64,000 nucleotides of DNA from JACKCR01 sp041390305 (GTDB lineage: Bacteria; Eisenbacteria; RBG-16-71-46; CAIMUX01), in the NCBI GenBank assembly GCA_041390305.1, contig JAWKQE010000013.1, positions 109,949-173,948 on the forward strand, in the 5' to 3' direction. The notes under the pieces are model-generated. The model was not told the DNA's origin, made no database searches, and saw only the letters and a program-made list of their open reading frames with translations. Positions 23,784-31,975 of this stretch are shown here, piece after piece (position 1 is the first letter of the stretch; every line of letters begins with the position of its first letter). The position numbers were made by a program, and so were the translations under genes.

Positions 23784-26696
23784 ATGCGACGTCTCTTGCT
23801 AGGTGCGTTCGCAACGGCCGGTCTCTGCGCGACCTTGTTCGCGTTCTCCGCCGAAGCGGCCACCCTCCACCCTGCCGTCGAAGCTCAGATCAACAGCGGA
23901 AGTTTCGACGAGACGATGAGCGTCCTGGTCTATCTCCAGGAGGCTCCGATCCAGCAACTCAGCGCTGACCTCTCCGCACAGGGTGCGACGCGCAGAGCAC
24001 GCCACACTGCGATCATCGACGCGCTCCAGGAGCAGCAGCGGACGCAAGACCCGCTGAAGTCCTGGCTCGAGTCCGAGATGCCTTCCGGTAAGGTCGAGGG
24101 GTTCACCAGCTACTGGATCATGAACTGCCTCACCGTCGAAGCGTCGAAGGCGACGATCCTCGAGATCGCGAACCGTTCTGAAGTCGAGCGGATCGAGCCG
24201 AACTGGCAGGCCGAACTCATGGAGCCGATCCGTGACGATGCCATGCCGATGGACGAACTCGGCCAACGCGGTCAGATGACACGCGGTTCCGGCTTCGTTC
24301 CCCCGGGTCTCCGTGCGATCAAGGCGGACCAGGTCTGGTACCAGTTCGGCATCACGGGTGCGGGCCGGATCATCGGCGGACTCGACACCGGTGTCGACGG
24401 CAACCACCCGGCCCTCGCGAGCCGTTGGCGCGGTGTGACCGAGCCCTCCTCCGAGTGCTGGCTCGACGTGCTCGGCACGAACACCACCTTCCCGAACGAC
24501 GGAAACGGTCACGGAACCCACACGATGGGAACGATGACCGGAAACAGCCCGACGACCCTCGATACCGTCGGTGTGGCCTGGGGCGCCAAGTGGATCGCCG
24601 CGAACGCGATCAACCAAGGCGTCGGCTCTGGATTCGACAACGACGTCATCCAGTGCTTCCAGTGGTTCATGAACCCGGACGGTGATTCCCAGACCATGGA
24701 CGACGTGCCGGACGTCGTGCAGAACTCCTGGCGGATCAACGAGAGTTTCGGCGGTGGCTACACCGACTGTGACACCCGTTGGTGGAACGCGATCGACAAC
24801 TGCGAGGCCGCGGGCGTCGTCGTCGTCTTCTCCGCCGGAAACGAAGGGCCCGCGTCGGGAACGATCGGATCTCCGCCCGACCGCGCCACCACCGAGTACA
24901 ACGCGTTCTCCGTCGGCGCCGTCGACGCGACGAACTTCAATGCGCCGTACCCGATCGCGAGCTTCTCGAGCCGCGGTCCGACCGGCTGCAACGTTTCGCC
25001 CGAACTCAAGATCAAGCCGGAAGTCGTGGCTCCGGGTGTGTCCGTCTACTCGTCGGTCCCCGGCGGCGGCTACAGCAGCGGCTACAGCGGCACCTCGATG
25101 GCCGGTCCGCACGTCTCCGGTATCGTTCCGCTTCTCCGTGAGGCGGACCCGAACCTGAGCGTCGACGAGATCAAGCAGATCCTCCTCGAGTCTTCGATCG
25201 ACTACGGCACTTCCGGCAACGACAACACCTTCGGGTATGGATTCGTGGACGCCCTCGCGGCGGTCGAGTCCGCTCTCGTCGGCTTCGGTACGCTGGAAGG
25301 GTTCGTCGGCAACGCCAGCTTCGGCAACGTTCCGATCGCCGGCGCGACGATCACCGTGATCGAGGAAGATCGTTCCTTCGTCACGCAGAACGACGGTACC
25401 TACAGCGGCCTCGTGCCTCCGGGAACGTACACGGTCGAAGCGAGCCACCCGTCGTTCGCCTCGCAGCAGTTCCAGGTCGAAGTCCTCGGCGGCCAGTCCA
25501 ACATCCAGGACTTCTCCCTCACGGACATCGCCGGCCCGACCATCACGAACCTGAGCGACCCGCTCACGACGACAGATGAGGTCGGTCCGTACACGATGAC
25601 CGCGAACATCAGCGATGCGAGCACGGTCGCCTCGGCCCGCCTCTACTACCGCGTCAACGGTGGTGGTTGGCAGTTCGTGAACATGACCGGGCTCGGCACC
25701 TACTCGGGCGACATCCCCGGCCAGGACGCGGGATCGGTCGTCGACTTCTACGTCTGGGCGCAGGACGGCGTTGGTCTCGAGGCCACCTTCCCGGCCGACG
25801 CTCCGAACAGCTTCCACTCTCTCTATGTCACGCAGTTCGTCTACGCGTACGACATGGAGTCGAACGACTCCGACTGGTCGCTCTCCGCGGCCGGTGACAA
25901 CGCGACGACCGGCCTCTGGGTCCGCGCCGATCCGATCGGTACCGACAGCGGTGGCCCGATCCAGAGCGAAGACGATCACACGCCGGCTCCGGGTGTGATG
26001 TGCTTCGTGACGGGCAACTCCGGAACCGGTGCCGGTGACGACGACGTCGACAACGGCTGCACCACCCTGACCAGCCCGGTCTTCGACCTGTCGGGCGCGG
26101 ATCTCGCATTCGTGAGCTACGCCCGCTGGTTCATGATGGGCGGTGCGTCCACGGACGACGTCTTCCAGATCGACGTCTCGAACGACGGCGGTACGAGCTG
26201 GCAGTCGCTCGAGACGGTCACGACCTTCGAGGCCGCCTGGAACGTCGTCGGATTCGAGCTCTCGAGCGTCATTGCTCTCACCGACCAGATGCGCTTCCGC
26301 TTCATCGCGTGCGACGTCAACACACAGGGCCTCACCGAGTGTGAGATCGACGACTTCGCGATCGAGGCATTCATCCCGACGAACCCGTCCGACGTCGACG
26401 ACATCCGTCAGACGCCGAAGGTCGCCTCGCTCGAGACGAATGCACCGAACCCGATGAGCACGTCGACGATGCTCCGGTTCAACCTTAGCAACGCGTCCGA
26501 CGCGGCGCTCACGATCTACGATGCCAGTGGCCGGCTCGTTCGTTCCCTCTGGAACGGCCCGCTCGCTTCCGGCGTCCACCAGCTGAGCTGGGACGGTCGT
26601 GACGATCGCGGCACGGAGGTCGAGGCGGGAGTCTACTTCTACCGTCTCGAGGCCGGCGCGTTCACGCAGAGCCGCCGCCTCCTCGTCGTCCGCTAG
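23784..26696 (+). CDS. Secreted subtilisin-family (S8) protease with multidomain tail
   Basis: 970 residues from ATG 23784 (GGAAGGAG 10-15 nt upstream). Signal peptide 'MRRLLLGAFATAGLCATLFAFSAEAA', then an inhibitor I9-like propeptide to about residue 150. The S8 triad is complete: Asp201 in 'GGLDTGVDG', His243 in 'GNGHGTHTMG' and Ser438 in 'GYSGTSMAGPHVSG'. Asn of the oxyanion hole is in 'FSAGNEGPAS'. After residue about 500 come a carboxypeptidase-regulatory-like fold ('GFVGNASFGNVPIAGATITV'), an Ig-like segment, an immune-inhibitor/MAM-like jelly roll ('DMESNDSDWSLSAAG' to 'CEIDDFAIEAF') and a FlgD-Ig-like end ('WDGRDDRGTEVEAGVYFYRL'). The jelly roll plus FlgD tail is shared with the metalloprotease at 50764. 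Confidence 0.95.
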   Translation: MRRLLLGAFATAGLCATLFAFSAEAATLHPAVEAQINSGSFDETMSVLVYLQEAPIQQLSADLSAQGATRRARHTAIIDALQEQQRTQDPLKSWLESEMPSGKVEGFTSYWIMNCLTVEASKATILEIANRSEVERIEPNWQAELMEPIRDDAMPMDELGQRGQMTRGSGFVPPGLRAIKADQVWYQFGITGAGRIIGGLDTGVDGNHPALASRWRGVTEPSSECWLDVLGTNTTFPNDGNGHGTHTMGTMTGNSPTTLDTVGVAWGAKWIAANAINQGVGSGFDNDVIQCFQWFMNPDGDSQTMDDVPDVVQNSWRINESFGGGYTDCDTRWWNAIDNCEAAGVVVVFSAGNEGPASGTIGSPPDRATTEYNAFSVGAVDATNFNAPYPIASFSSRGPTGCNVSPELKIKPEVVAPGVSVYSSVPGGGYSSGYSGTSMAGPHVSGIVPLLREADPNLSVDEIKQILLESSIDYGTSGNDNTFGYGFVDALAAVESALVGFGTLEGFVGNASFGNVPIAGATITVIEEDRSFVTQNDGTYSGLVPPGTYTVEASHPSFASQQFQVEVLGGQSNIQDFSLTDIAGPTITNLSDPLTTTDEVGPYTMTANISDASTVASARLYYRVNGGGWQFVNMTGLGTYSGDIPGQDAGSVVDFYVWAQDGVGLEATFPADAPNSFHSLYVTQFVYAYDMESNDSDWSLSAAGDNATTGLWVRADPIGTDSGGPIQSEDDHTPAPGVMCFVTGNSGTGAGDDDVDNGCTTLTSPVFDLSGADLAFVSYARWFMMGGASTDDVFQIDVSNDGGTSWQSLETVTTFEAAWNVVGFELSSVIALTDQMRFRFIACDVNTQGLTECEIDDFAIEAFIPTNPSDVDDIRQTPKVASLETNAPNPMSTSTMLRFNLSNASDAALTIYDASGRLVRSLWNGPLASGVHQLSWDGRDDRGTEVEAGVYFYRLEAGAFTQSRRLLVVR

Positions 26697-26741
26697 TCGG
26701 CTCGATGTAGCGACCCGGCGCGCCGGGCCGTGAACTCCAAG

Positions 26742-26775
26742 AACGCCGCTGCTCCCTCCCGGGGGCGGCGGCGTT
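26742..26775 (+). terminator. Hairpin after the subtilase gene
   Basis: AACGCCGC (26742-26749) pairs with GCGGCGTT (26768-26775), 46 nt after the stop; the loop itself is GC-rich (CCCGGGGG). Only TTTCGTTG follows, so it is a weak candidate for an intrinsic terminator. Confidence 0.45.
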
Positions 26776-26969
26776 TCGTTGTCGGCTCCGGGCCAGCCGG
26801 GCTTCGTTCAGCCCGCGACTCGGGCCGGGTCTCGGCGTCTCTCTGCCGCGAGCCTCGTCCGTTCCCTCACCTCGTCCGTCCGCTCACCTCCGGGCCTTCC
26901 GACTGCGCCTTGCATCTCCAGGCGGCTCCTGTCATCGTCGCGACGATTCCAACCTTCCAGAGGAACAGA

Positions 26970-28580
26970 ATGCCCCGATTCGATTCCAGGATCCGGCGCC
27001 GCGGCGTGCAGGTCCCCATCAGATCCCCGCTCGTGCTCGCGCTCGTGGTCGCGCCTCTGCTCGTGCTCATCGGTTGTGCCTCGACCCAAGTGGTGCCGGA
27101 AGCCTGGGTCCAGCAGCTGCCCGAACTCGAGGAGGCGGCGAACCGCTCGCCTCAGGATGCCGAGGCATGGACCCAGTACGGGATCGCGGCGGATCTGGCC
27201 GGTGAGAGCGAGACGGCGTTGGGTGCGCTCGGCCACGCCTTCGAACTGTCCCCCGGCTCCACCGACGCGGGGCTTCCACTCGCGCGCCTCCTCATCGAGG
27301 CCGGAGAACTCGATCGAGCCGACGCTCTCCTCGCGGCACTCGAGCCGCAGAACGACGACCAGGCGCAGCTCCTCCGTTCGGCGCGACTGCGTCTGGACCG
27401 GGCCCGCCTCGTCGAGCAGATGCGCGAACTCGCGGGGCGTGAGGCCAGTCTCGACGGTCGCCTCCTGCAGGGCGAGAGCATCGGGGTACTCGATTTCTCG
27501 GTGACGGGGGATGCGTCCTACACCGGGCTCGGCAAGGCGCTCACGGCCGTCGTCACGACCGAGCTCTCCCGGCTCCGGGACGTGCGCGTTCTCGAACGCC
27601 AGAATCTCCAGGTGCTCGTGGACGAGATCGAACTCGCCGAATCGCAGCAGGCCAGGAAGCCCGAGCAGCCGTCGCTCGATCCCGTCGACTCTCTCCGCGG
27701 AGTGCAGCAACGTCTCGCGCTCCTCCGCCCCGATCCCAGCGCGCCGCCGTTCTACCGGTCCGCGGTCGACGGCCTGCCCGGGCCCGGGACGACGAGTGCG
27801 GTGCGTGAGTTCCAGGCCCACGCGGGGCTGTCGCCCGATGGGATCCCCGGAGCGCAGACGCAGGCGGCGCTGGAGGAAGCGATCGCACAGCTCTATCAGA
27901 GTCCGTCGTCCTCACCTCTACGCGAGCCCGCTCTCCGTTCCGCTCCGCGCGCCGGACGACTCCTCGGCGCGAAGCATCTCCTGGGCGGCGAACTCGCGAT
28001 CGTCGATGGAGAGGACATCTCGATTCGGAGCCGTGCCGTCGACTCGCGGGACGGTGCTCTCGTTTCGGAGGCGGACCTCACGGCGTCTCTCGACGACTTC
28101 CACCGTGTGCCGGGACAGATCGTCCTCGCGACCGCCGATGACCTCACGATTCCGCTCAACGACGAGGAACGTCGCCGGCTCGAGGATCTGCCTCCCGTCA
28201 CGCGTTCCCTGTCCGCGTTCCTCGCCTTCGGTCGTGGCCTCGAGTACGAGGACCGGGGCCTCTGGCGCGAAGCCGCCGCCGAGTACGAGAACGCACTCCG
28301 CCTCGCGCCTGAGTTCGACCTCGCGAGGGAGCGGGTCGAAGTCGTCCGGATCGGATCCGCTTCCTTCGAGCAGAGCCTCCAGCGCACGGTTCGTACCGTC
28401 AACGCGACCGTGCGCGCGTCGTCCCGCGCGGTAGAGGAGGCGCTCGGCGCGGTCGGGACGGGAACGAAGGAAGGGTCGAGCCGGGACGACGGCGAAGACG
28501 GCTCCCGCGCCGTCCAGACCGACGGAAGCCTTCCCGTCGGCACCGTCGTCGTGAACGGTCAGATTCCGGTGGGGAGGTGA
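26970..28580 (+). CDS. Lipoprotein: TPR + CsgG/FlgO-like fold with an inserted peptidoglycan-binding domain
   Basis: 536 residues; ATG 26970 follows AGAGGA. Signal with lipobox 'LLVLIGCAST' near residue 30, so outer-membrane or periplasmic anchoring is likely. TPR-like helices follow (residues 45-130). 'IGVLDFSVTGDASYTGLGKALTAVVTTELSRL' and 'VRVLERQNLQVLVDEIEL' are the CsgG/FlgO-type nucleotide-binding-like fold. The second half of that fold ('GRLLGAKHLLGGELAIVDGEDISIRSRAVDS') comes only after an inserted segment (residues about 242-307) with 'DGLPGPGTTSAVREFQAHAG' and 'DGIPGAQTQAALE', a PG_binding_1 domain. TPR-like helices recur near residue 420-460. First gene of a three-gene operon with a barrel protein and a lipoprotein, each overlapping by 4 nt. 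Role probably envelope assembly or secretion; not known. Confidence 0.75.
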   Translation: MPRFDSRIRRRGVQVPIRSPLVLALVVAPLLVLIGCASTQVVPEAWVQQLPELEEAANRSPQDAEAWTQYGIAADLAGESETALGALGHAFELSPGSTDAGLPLARLLIEAGELDRADALLAALEPQNDDQAQLLRSARLRLDRARLVEQMRELAGREASLDGRLLQGESIGVLDFSVTGDASYTGLGKALTAVVTTELSRLRDVRVLERQNLQVLVDEIELAESQQARKPEQPSLDPVDSLRGVQQRLALLRPDPSAPPFYRSAVDGLPGPGTTSAVREFQAHAGLSPDGIPGAQTQAALEEAIAQLYQSPSSSPLREPALRSAPRAGRLLGAKHLLGGELAIVDGEDISIRSRAVDSRDGALVSEADLTASLDDFHRVPGQIVLATADDLTIPLNDEERRRLEDLPPVTRSLSAFLAFGRGLEYEDRGLWREAAAEYENALRLAPEFDLARERVEVVRIGSASFEQSLQRTVRTVNATVRASSRAVEEALGAVGTGTKEGSSRDDGEDGSRAVQTDGSLPVGTVVVNGQIPVGR

Positions 28581-29788
28581 GGGTGAGGATGCACACGGAC
28601 AATCGCGCCATCGCCGCCATTGCCATCACCGTAGGCGCCATCTCCGCACTCGTGGCTGCCACACTCGTCTCCGTGTTCGACGCGCGCGAAGCGGTGGCCG
28701 GTTCGTCCCTCGTCCTCGGCGTTCAGGACCGACGTCTCGACATCGACCTCGATCTCACCGTGGCAGGAGAGTCCGTCCTCGCTCAGTCCGTCGACAACTC
28801 GCAGACGAGCCTGCGCGCGACCTACACCTGGGACGTCAACGAGTCGTTCACCGTGGTGGCTACGGGAGGCGGGGCGTCGTCGTATCTCGGCCTCAACGAT
28901 ACGCGGCTCAACGGAGCTACCGACCTTCGGTTCCGCGCCCTCTACCGGCCGGGCGACCGCTTCGTCGTCGGTGTCGGCACGATCGTCCCGATGGGGCTCT
29001 ACGAACTCTCCGCGAACGAGGTCATCGCCGCGCAGTGGGTCTGGAACCCACGCTCCGGATTCCCCCTCAGCCGGTTCGGCGAAGGGTGGGGATGGGAGTT
29101 CACGTCCGCCTACTCGATCCCGATCACTCCGAACGTCTCCGGTGGTGTTGCGGCCGCCTATCTCCATCACGCCGAGTTCGACCTCCTCGGCGAGGACACC
29201 GGCCTCTATCGTCTGGGGGGCGAACTCTCCCTCTCCGGTGCCGTCGACTGGCGACTCGGCCACGGCCGGTCACTCCTCCTCCATGGCGCCCTCCGCCACT
29301 TCGGCAGCGACGAACTCTCCGGCGCCGAATTCGTGCAGAAAGGCACGCAGTTCTCGGGCGGCGGAACCGCGTATGTCCCCTTCGGTGCGTACTTCCTTCG
29401 GTGCGGCGCGAAGGCGAGCTATCAAGGGGACAACACCTTCACGCGGGCCGAAGGCGACACCCTCGCCATCTCCGAGGCCGCCGGGAGCCGGTACGGCCTC
29501 GACGTCCGGATCGGACGCGGCACGAGTGACCGCGTCTTCGTCTATCTCGACGGACTCGTCTCGTTCGTCGATGGCACGGACTACGACATTCCCGTGAACG
29601 GAACCGTCTTCTCCATCGGCCCTGGATTCGGTTGGCGGATGAACGAGTCGTTCTCGCTCGGCACACGACTCCTGTGGCTGACGAGCTCGAGCGACCCCGT
29701 CATCCGCGAGACCGACGCCGGACGGCAGGAGACGACTCTCGACTACACCGGCACCGACGTACTCGTCACTCTGGAGTTCCGCCCATGA
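28577..29788 (+). CDS. Outer-membrane beta-barrel candidate
   Basis: 403 residues from GTG 28577, overlapping the preceding stop (GTGA). ATG 28589, with GGGAGG upstream, is an alternative. Hydrophobic signal at residues 10-40 ending 'FDAREAVAGSS'. The mature part alternates polar and hydrophobic residues with Gly and aromatic residues, as in transmembrane beta-strands, and ends 'YTGTDVLVTLEFRP' in a beta-signal-like manner with the terminal aromatic two residues before the end. No named family is recognised. The operon position, between the CsgG-like lipoprotein and another lipoprotein, suggests an envelope complex. Confidence 0.65.
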   Translation: MRVRMHTDNRAIAAIAITVGAISALVAATLVSVFDAREAVAGSSLVLGVQDRRLDIDLDLTVAGESVLAQSVDNSQTSLRATYTWDVNESFTVVATGGGASSYLGLNDTRLNGATDLRFRALYRPGDRFVVGVGTIVPMGLYELSANEVIAAQWVWNPRSGFPLSRFGEGWGWEFTSAYSIPITPNVSGGVAAAYLHHAEFDLLGEDTGLYRLGGELSLSGAVDWRLGHGRSLLLHGALRHFGSDELSGAEFVQKGTQFSGGGTAYVPFGAYFLRCGAKASYQGDNTFTRAEGDTLAISEAAGSRYGLDVRIGRGTSDRVFVYLDGLVSFVDGTDYDIPVNGTVFSIGPGFGWRMNESFSLGTRLLWLTSSSDPVIRETDAGRQETTLDYTGTDVLVTLEFRP

Positions 29789-30651
29789 GGATGTCTCTTC
29801 ACTCCGCGACGGTCGCGAGGTCAGTGGCGTCGAAACTGGTCGCGTCGCTCGGGTCGGTCGTTGCATCGAACTTGGTTGCGTCGCTGCGGCCGACTGGTGC
29901 GTCGACTTCGGGTGCGTCGCTACGGCTGGCCGTCGCGTCGACTTCGGGCGTGTCGTTCCGGCTGGTCGTCGCGTCGATCGTCCTGCTCGTCGCCATCGGC
30001 TGCGGAACCGACTCCACGAAGCCGTCGGTGGAGGCGCCTTCTCTTCGACTCTCGCTCACGAGCACCGAGCGGGAGGATCCGCGCACCTACTCCGTCGGAC
30101 GGGTCCAGCTCCGCGTCTTCGACGAGGAAGACGTGCTCCTGAACTCCGATATCTTCGAGGTCAGCCGCGAGACCGGCCTCTTCGCGATCGACTTCACCGT
30201 ACCGGCCGGCCCGAACCGGACGCTCCTCGTCGAACCGCTCGGCTCCGCCGTCCTCCCGGACGGAGGGAAGACGAACTCCGGAGTCGCCCTCCAGGCCATC
30301 GTCCCCGGGCTCGACGTGCTCCCGGACGAACTGGTCGAGGTGGACGCGGTGCTCGAACCGTTCATTCCCGACAGCGTCTTCGTGGGCTCCCGGGGCGAGG
30401 AACTGGAACTCTTCTGGACCCCGATGGAGATCGCCGAGTCCCACCGGGTCCGGGTCATCGAGGAGGACCTCGCGGGGGACAGTCTCATCGCCCGCCTGGT
30501 CGACGTCCCGCGGGACGATCACTGGGGAAGCGTCCTGATCGATCGTCTCCGCTCCTCCGACGCCCCTGGCCCGTTCGTCGGCTTCCAGGTCCAGTCGATC
30601 AACGAGTTCGCCGAGAGCGCCTTCTCCGACACCGCCATGTTCAGCCGCTAG
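29785..30651 (+). CDS. Lipoprotein with a four-copy 12-residue N-terminal repeat
   Basis: 288 residues from ATG 29785 (ATGA overlap with the barrel gene). The lipobox is 'VLLVAIGCGTD' near residue 73, unusually far from the start. The preceding 60 residues are an ordered 12-residue tandem repeat (K/N/T-x-x-A-S-L-x-x-x-x-A-S) rather than a normal short n-region. A later start would give a conventional lipoprotein signal, but no GTG or ATG with a ribosome binding site is evident there. The mature region has beta-rich fibronectin/Ig-like character ('LRVFDEEDVLLNS', 'VPAGPNRTLLVEPLG', and a C-terminal 'ELELFWTPMEIAESHRVRVIEE' resembling an Fn3 strand set). The MITE-like element begins at the stop codon. 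Confidence 0.65.
   Translation: MRMSLHSATVARSVASKLVASLGSVVASNLVASLRPTGASTSGASLRLAVASTSGVSFRLVVASIVLLVAIGCGTDSTKPSVEAPSLRLSLTSTEREDPRTYSVGRVQLRVFDEEDVLLNSDIFEVSRETGLFAIDFTVPAGPNRTLLVEPLGSAVLPDGGKTNSGVALQAIVPGLDVLPDELVEVDAVLEPFIPDSVFVGSRGEELELFWTPMEIAESHRVRVIEEDLAGDSLIARLVDVPRDDHWGSVLIDRLRSSDAPGPFVGFQVQSINEFAESAFSDTAMFSR
29833..29976 (+). repeat. Four perfect-length 36-bp in-frame tandem repeats
   Basis: Units at 29833, 29869, 29905 and 29941, each exactly 36 bp, ending GCATCG or GCGTCG. They encode 12-residue repeats ending A-S. Adjacent units 3 and 4 are most alike (both begin ACTTCGGG), so expansion probably proceeded by duplication at that end. The repeat ends exactly where the hydrophobic core of the lipoprotein signal begins. 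Confidence 0.9.
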
Positions 30652-30816
30652 GTTGTGGCCGGAAGATTGGGGGTGATGGAGCTTCAAGGTCATTGGAATC
30701 AATGAGATAGGAACCTTCTCGGCCCTCCAGTTTCCCCGTCTGCGGAATCACCACAGTAGGTACATGGACCAGAACGGCTTCAGCCAGACGCCGTCCGCAA
30801 TCATCCGGCCACAACC
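30651..30816. mobile_element. 166-bp MITE/REPIN-like element with 19-bp terminal inverted repeats
   Basis: GGTTGTGGCCGGAAGATTG (30651-30669) and CAATCATCCGGCCACAACC (30798-30816) are inverted copies with one mismatch in 19. The interior (128 bp) is less GC-rich than its surroundings and has no open frame or recognised product. It starts on the last base of the preceding stop codon and ends 27 bp before the LexA box of imuA. A nearly identical arm pair with a 12-bp spacer occurs at 22653-22702. No transposase is in the window, so any mobility would need one supplied in trans. No target duplication could be fixed. Confidence 0.7.
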
Positions 30817-30843
30817 ATCGGGTCACAGATAGGACTTTGGCTG

Positions 30844-30857
30844 CGAACATATGTTTG
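30844..30857 (+). promoter_or_regulatory. LexA (SOS) box upstream of imuA-imuB
   Basis: CGAACATATGTTTG matches the CGAAC-n4-GTTC-type LexA operator (consensus CGAACRNRYGTTYC) at 13 of 14 positions. It lies 53 nt before the imuA start. A possible -35 (TTGGCT, 30838-30843) and -10 (TAGTGT, 30858-30863) with 14 nt between would place the box across the promoter spacer; that promoter match is weak. LexA control of imuAB-dnaE2 cassettes is well established in several phyla. Confidence 0.8.
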
Positions 30858-30910
30858 GTAGTGTGACGAGCCCACCCAGGTGAGCAGGGGGGAAGAAGGG
30901 CTCGACTACC

Positions 30911-31975
30911 ATGCGACGAACGTCCACTCGGATCCTGACCGACCTGATCACGGCCAGCCGGCTGCCCAGCTTCCGGATCGGGGCCGTCGTTCCGCTCGAG
31001 GCCCCCGCCCCTGTCTCGGTACCAACGCCTGTACCCGCACCTGCGCCCACACCTGGCCCCAGCCTTCCGGACTCCGAGAACGGCGCTCCTTCGGACTGGA
31101 ACCTCGATGCACTCACGGGGCGCTTCGTCGAGCTGTCGAGCGCGGGGGCGTCGGTGGCGCTCACGGCGGTCAGCGCTCTCGTGGTGGAGGCGCAGCTCCG
31201 GCGTGAGCCGGCGGCGTGGGTCGCGATCGGGGAGTCGACGTTCTATCCGCCGGACCTCGCCGAGGTGGGATGTGATCTCGATGCCCTGCCGGTCGTGCGG
31301 GTGCCTGATGCGAGGACGGCGGCGCGGGCGGCCGATCTGCTCCTGCGTTCGGGAGGGTTCCGGCTCGTCGTCATCGATGGGGTCGGAAGTCCGTACGTCC
31401 GGACCCGTCGACTCGAGCCGAGCCGGACGCGGTTCTATCCAGGGTACGGCCCCACCTACTCCGACAGCGCGGATCGTCAGGTCGCGGACATGCATGCGGA
31501 CGCGACGTATCTGGACCGCTTCGGTTCGTCCGCGGACCGCGCTCGTGCGGCTCGCACCGGTTCGTCCGCGGACCGCGCCCGCGACACTCGTCGCTATGTT
31601 CCCAACGAAATGAGAAGCCGAGGTTTTTCAGGAGACGCTCTTGCCGACGGGACTCGAGCGTTTCCTCGCTCTGCATCCAATGCGGGTCGTTTCGGCGGTC
31701 CTCATCATCGAGAGACCTCGGCTTCCATCCCTTCTGCGGCGCAGACTCGTCTGGCCGGGTTGACCAAGCGCCACCGAGCCGTCCTCGTGTGTGTGACGTA
31801 CAAAGAACACGGTGCGGCTTCCCTGGGAGCGCTCGTGTCTCTTCGTGGAACGGGCAAGGTCAGGAAGACCTCCTTCGATCGGTTCACCTGGGAGCTCGAG
31901 GCGCTGAAGGACAAGCGTCGCGCACCGGGGTGGGAGCATTCGGGGGTGTGTCGTGGTCCAACGGGACTCTTCTGA
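30911..31975 (+). CDS. imuA: ImuA-like RecA-related mutasome protein
   Basis: 354 residues from ATG 30911. Its family is recognised from 'WVAIGESTFYPPDLAEVGCDLDALPVVRVPDARTAARAADLLLRSG' and 'FRLVVIDGV', the RecA/SulA-like strand set of ImuA ('...FYPPGLA..G.DL..L..VR......A...A...LLRSG.F.LVV.D'). A Pro-rich linker (residues 35-53) and two 12-residue repeats (residues 205-228) are lineage-specific additions. ImuA, ImuB and DnaE2 perform error-prone translesion synthesis; ImuA is proposed to link the polymerase to RecA or to the replisome. The last 23 nt overlap imuB, and the LexA box upstream is strong. The protein lacks the RecA Walker A, as ImuA proteins often do. Confidence 0.82.
   Translation: MRRTSTRILTDLITASRLPSFRIGAVVPLEAPAPVSVPTPVPAPAPTPGPSLPDSENGAPSDWNLDALTGRFVELSSAGASVALTAVSALVVEAQLRREPAAWVAIGESTFYPPDLAEVGCDLDALPVVRVPDARTAARAADLLLRSGGFRLVVIDGVGSPYVRTRRLEPSRTRFYPGYGPTYSDSADRQVADMHADATYLDRFGSSADRARAARTGSSADRARDTRRYVPNEMRSRGFSGDALADGTRAFPRSASNAGRFGGPHHRETSASIPSAAQTRLAGLTKRHRAVLVCVTYKEHGAASLGALVSLRGTGKVRKTSFDRFTWELEALKDKRRAPGWEHSGVCRGPTGLF
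31523..31594 (+). repeat. Two 36-bp in-frame repeats in imuA
   Basis: Two adjacent 36-bp copies (31523 and 31559), the first 20 bases identical, encode GSSADRARAART and GSSADRARDTRR. They sit in a linker that is not conserved in ImuA proteins, in the coding frame. Confidence 0.8.

Noticed and set aside
23799..26579. 926-codon - strand frame opposite the subtilase
   Set aside because: The complementary strand holds the full S8 triad and signal peptide; this is an antisense shadow.
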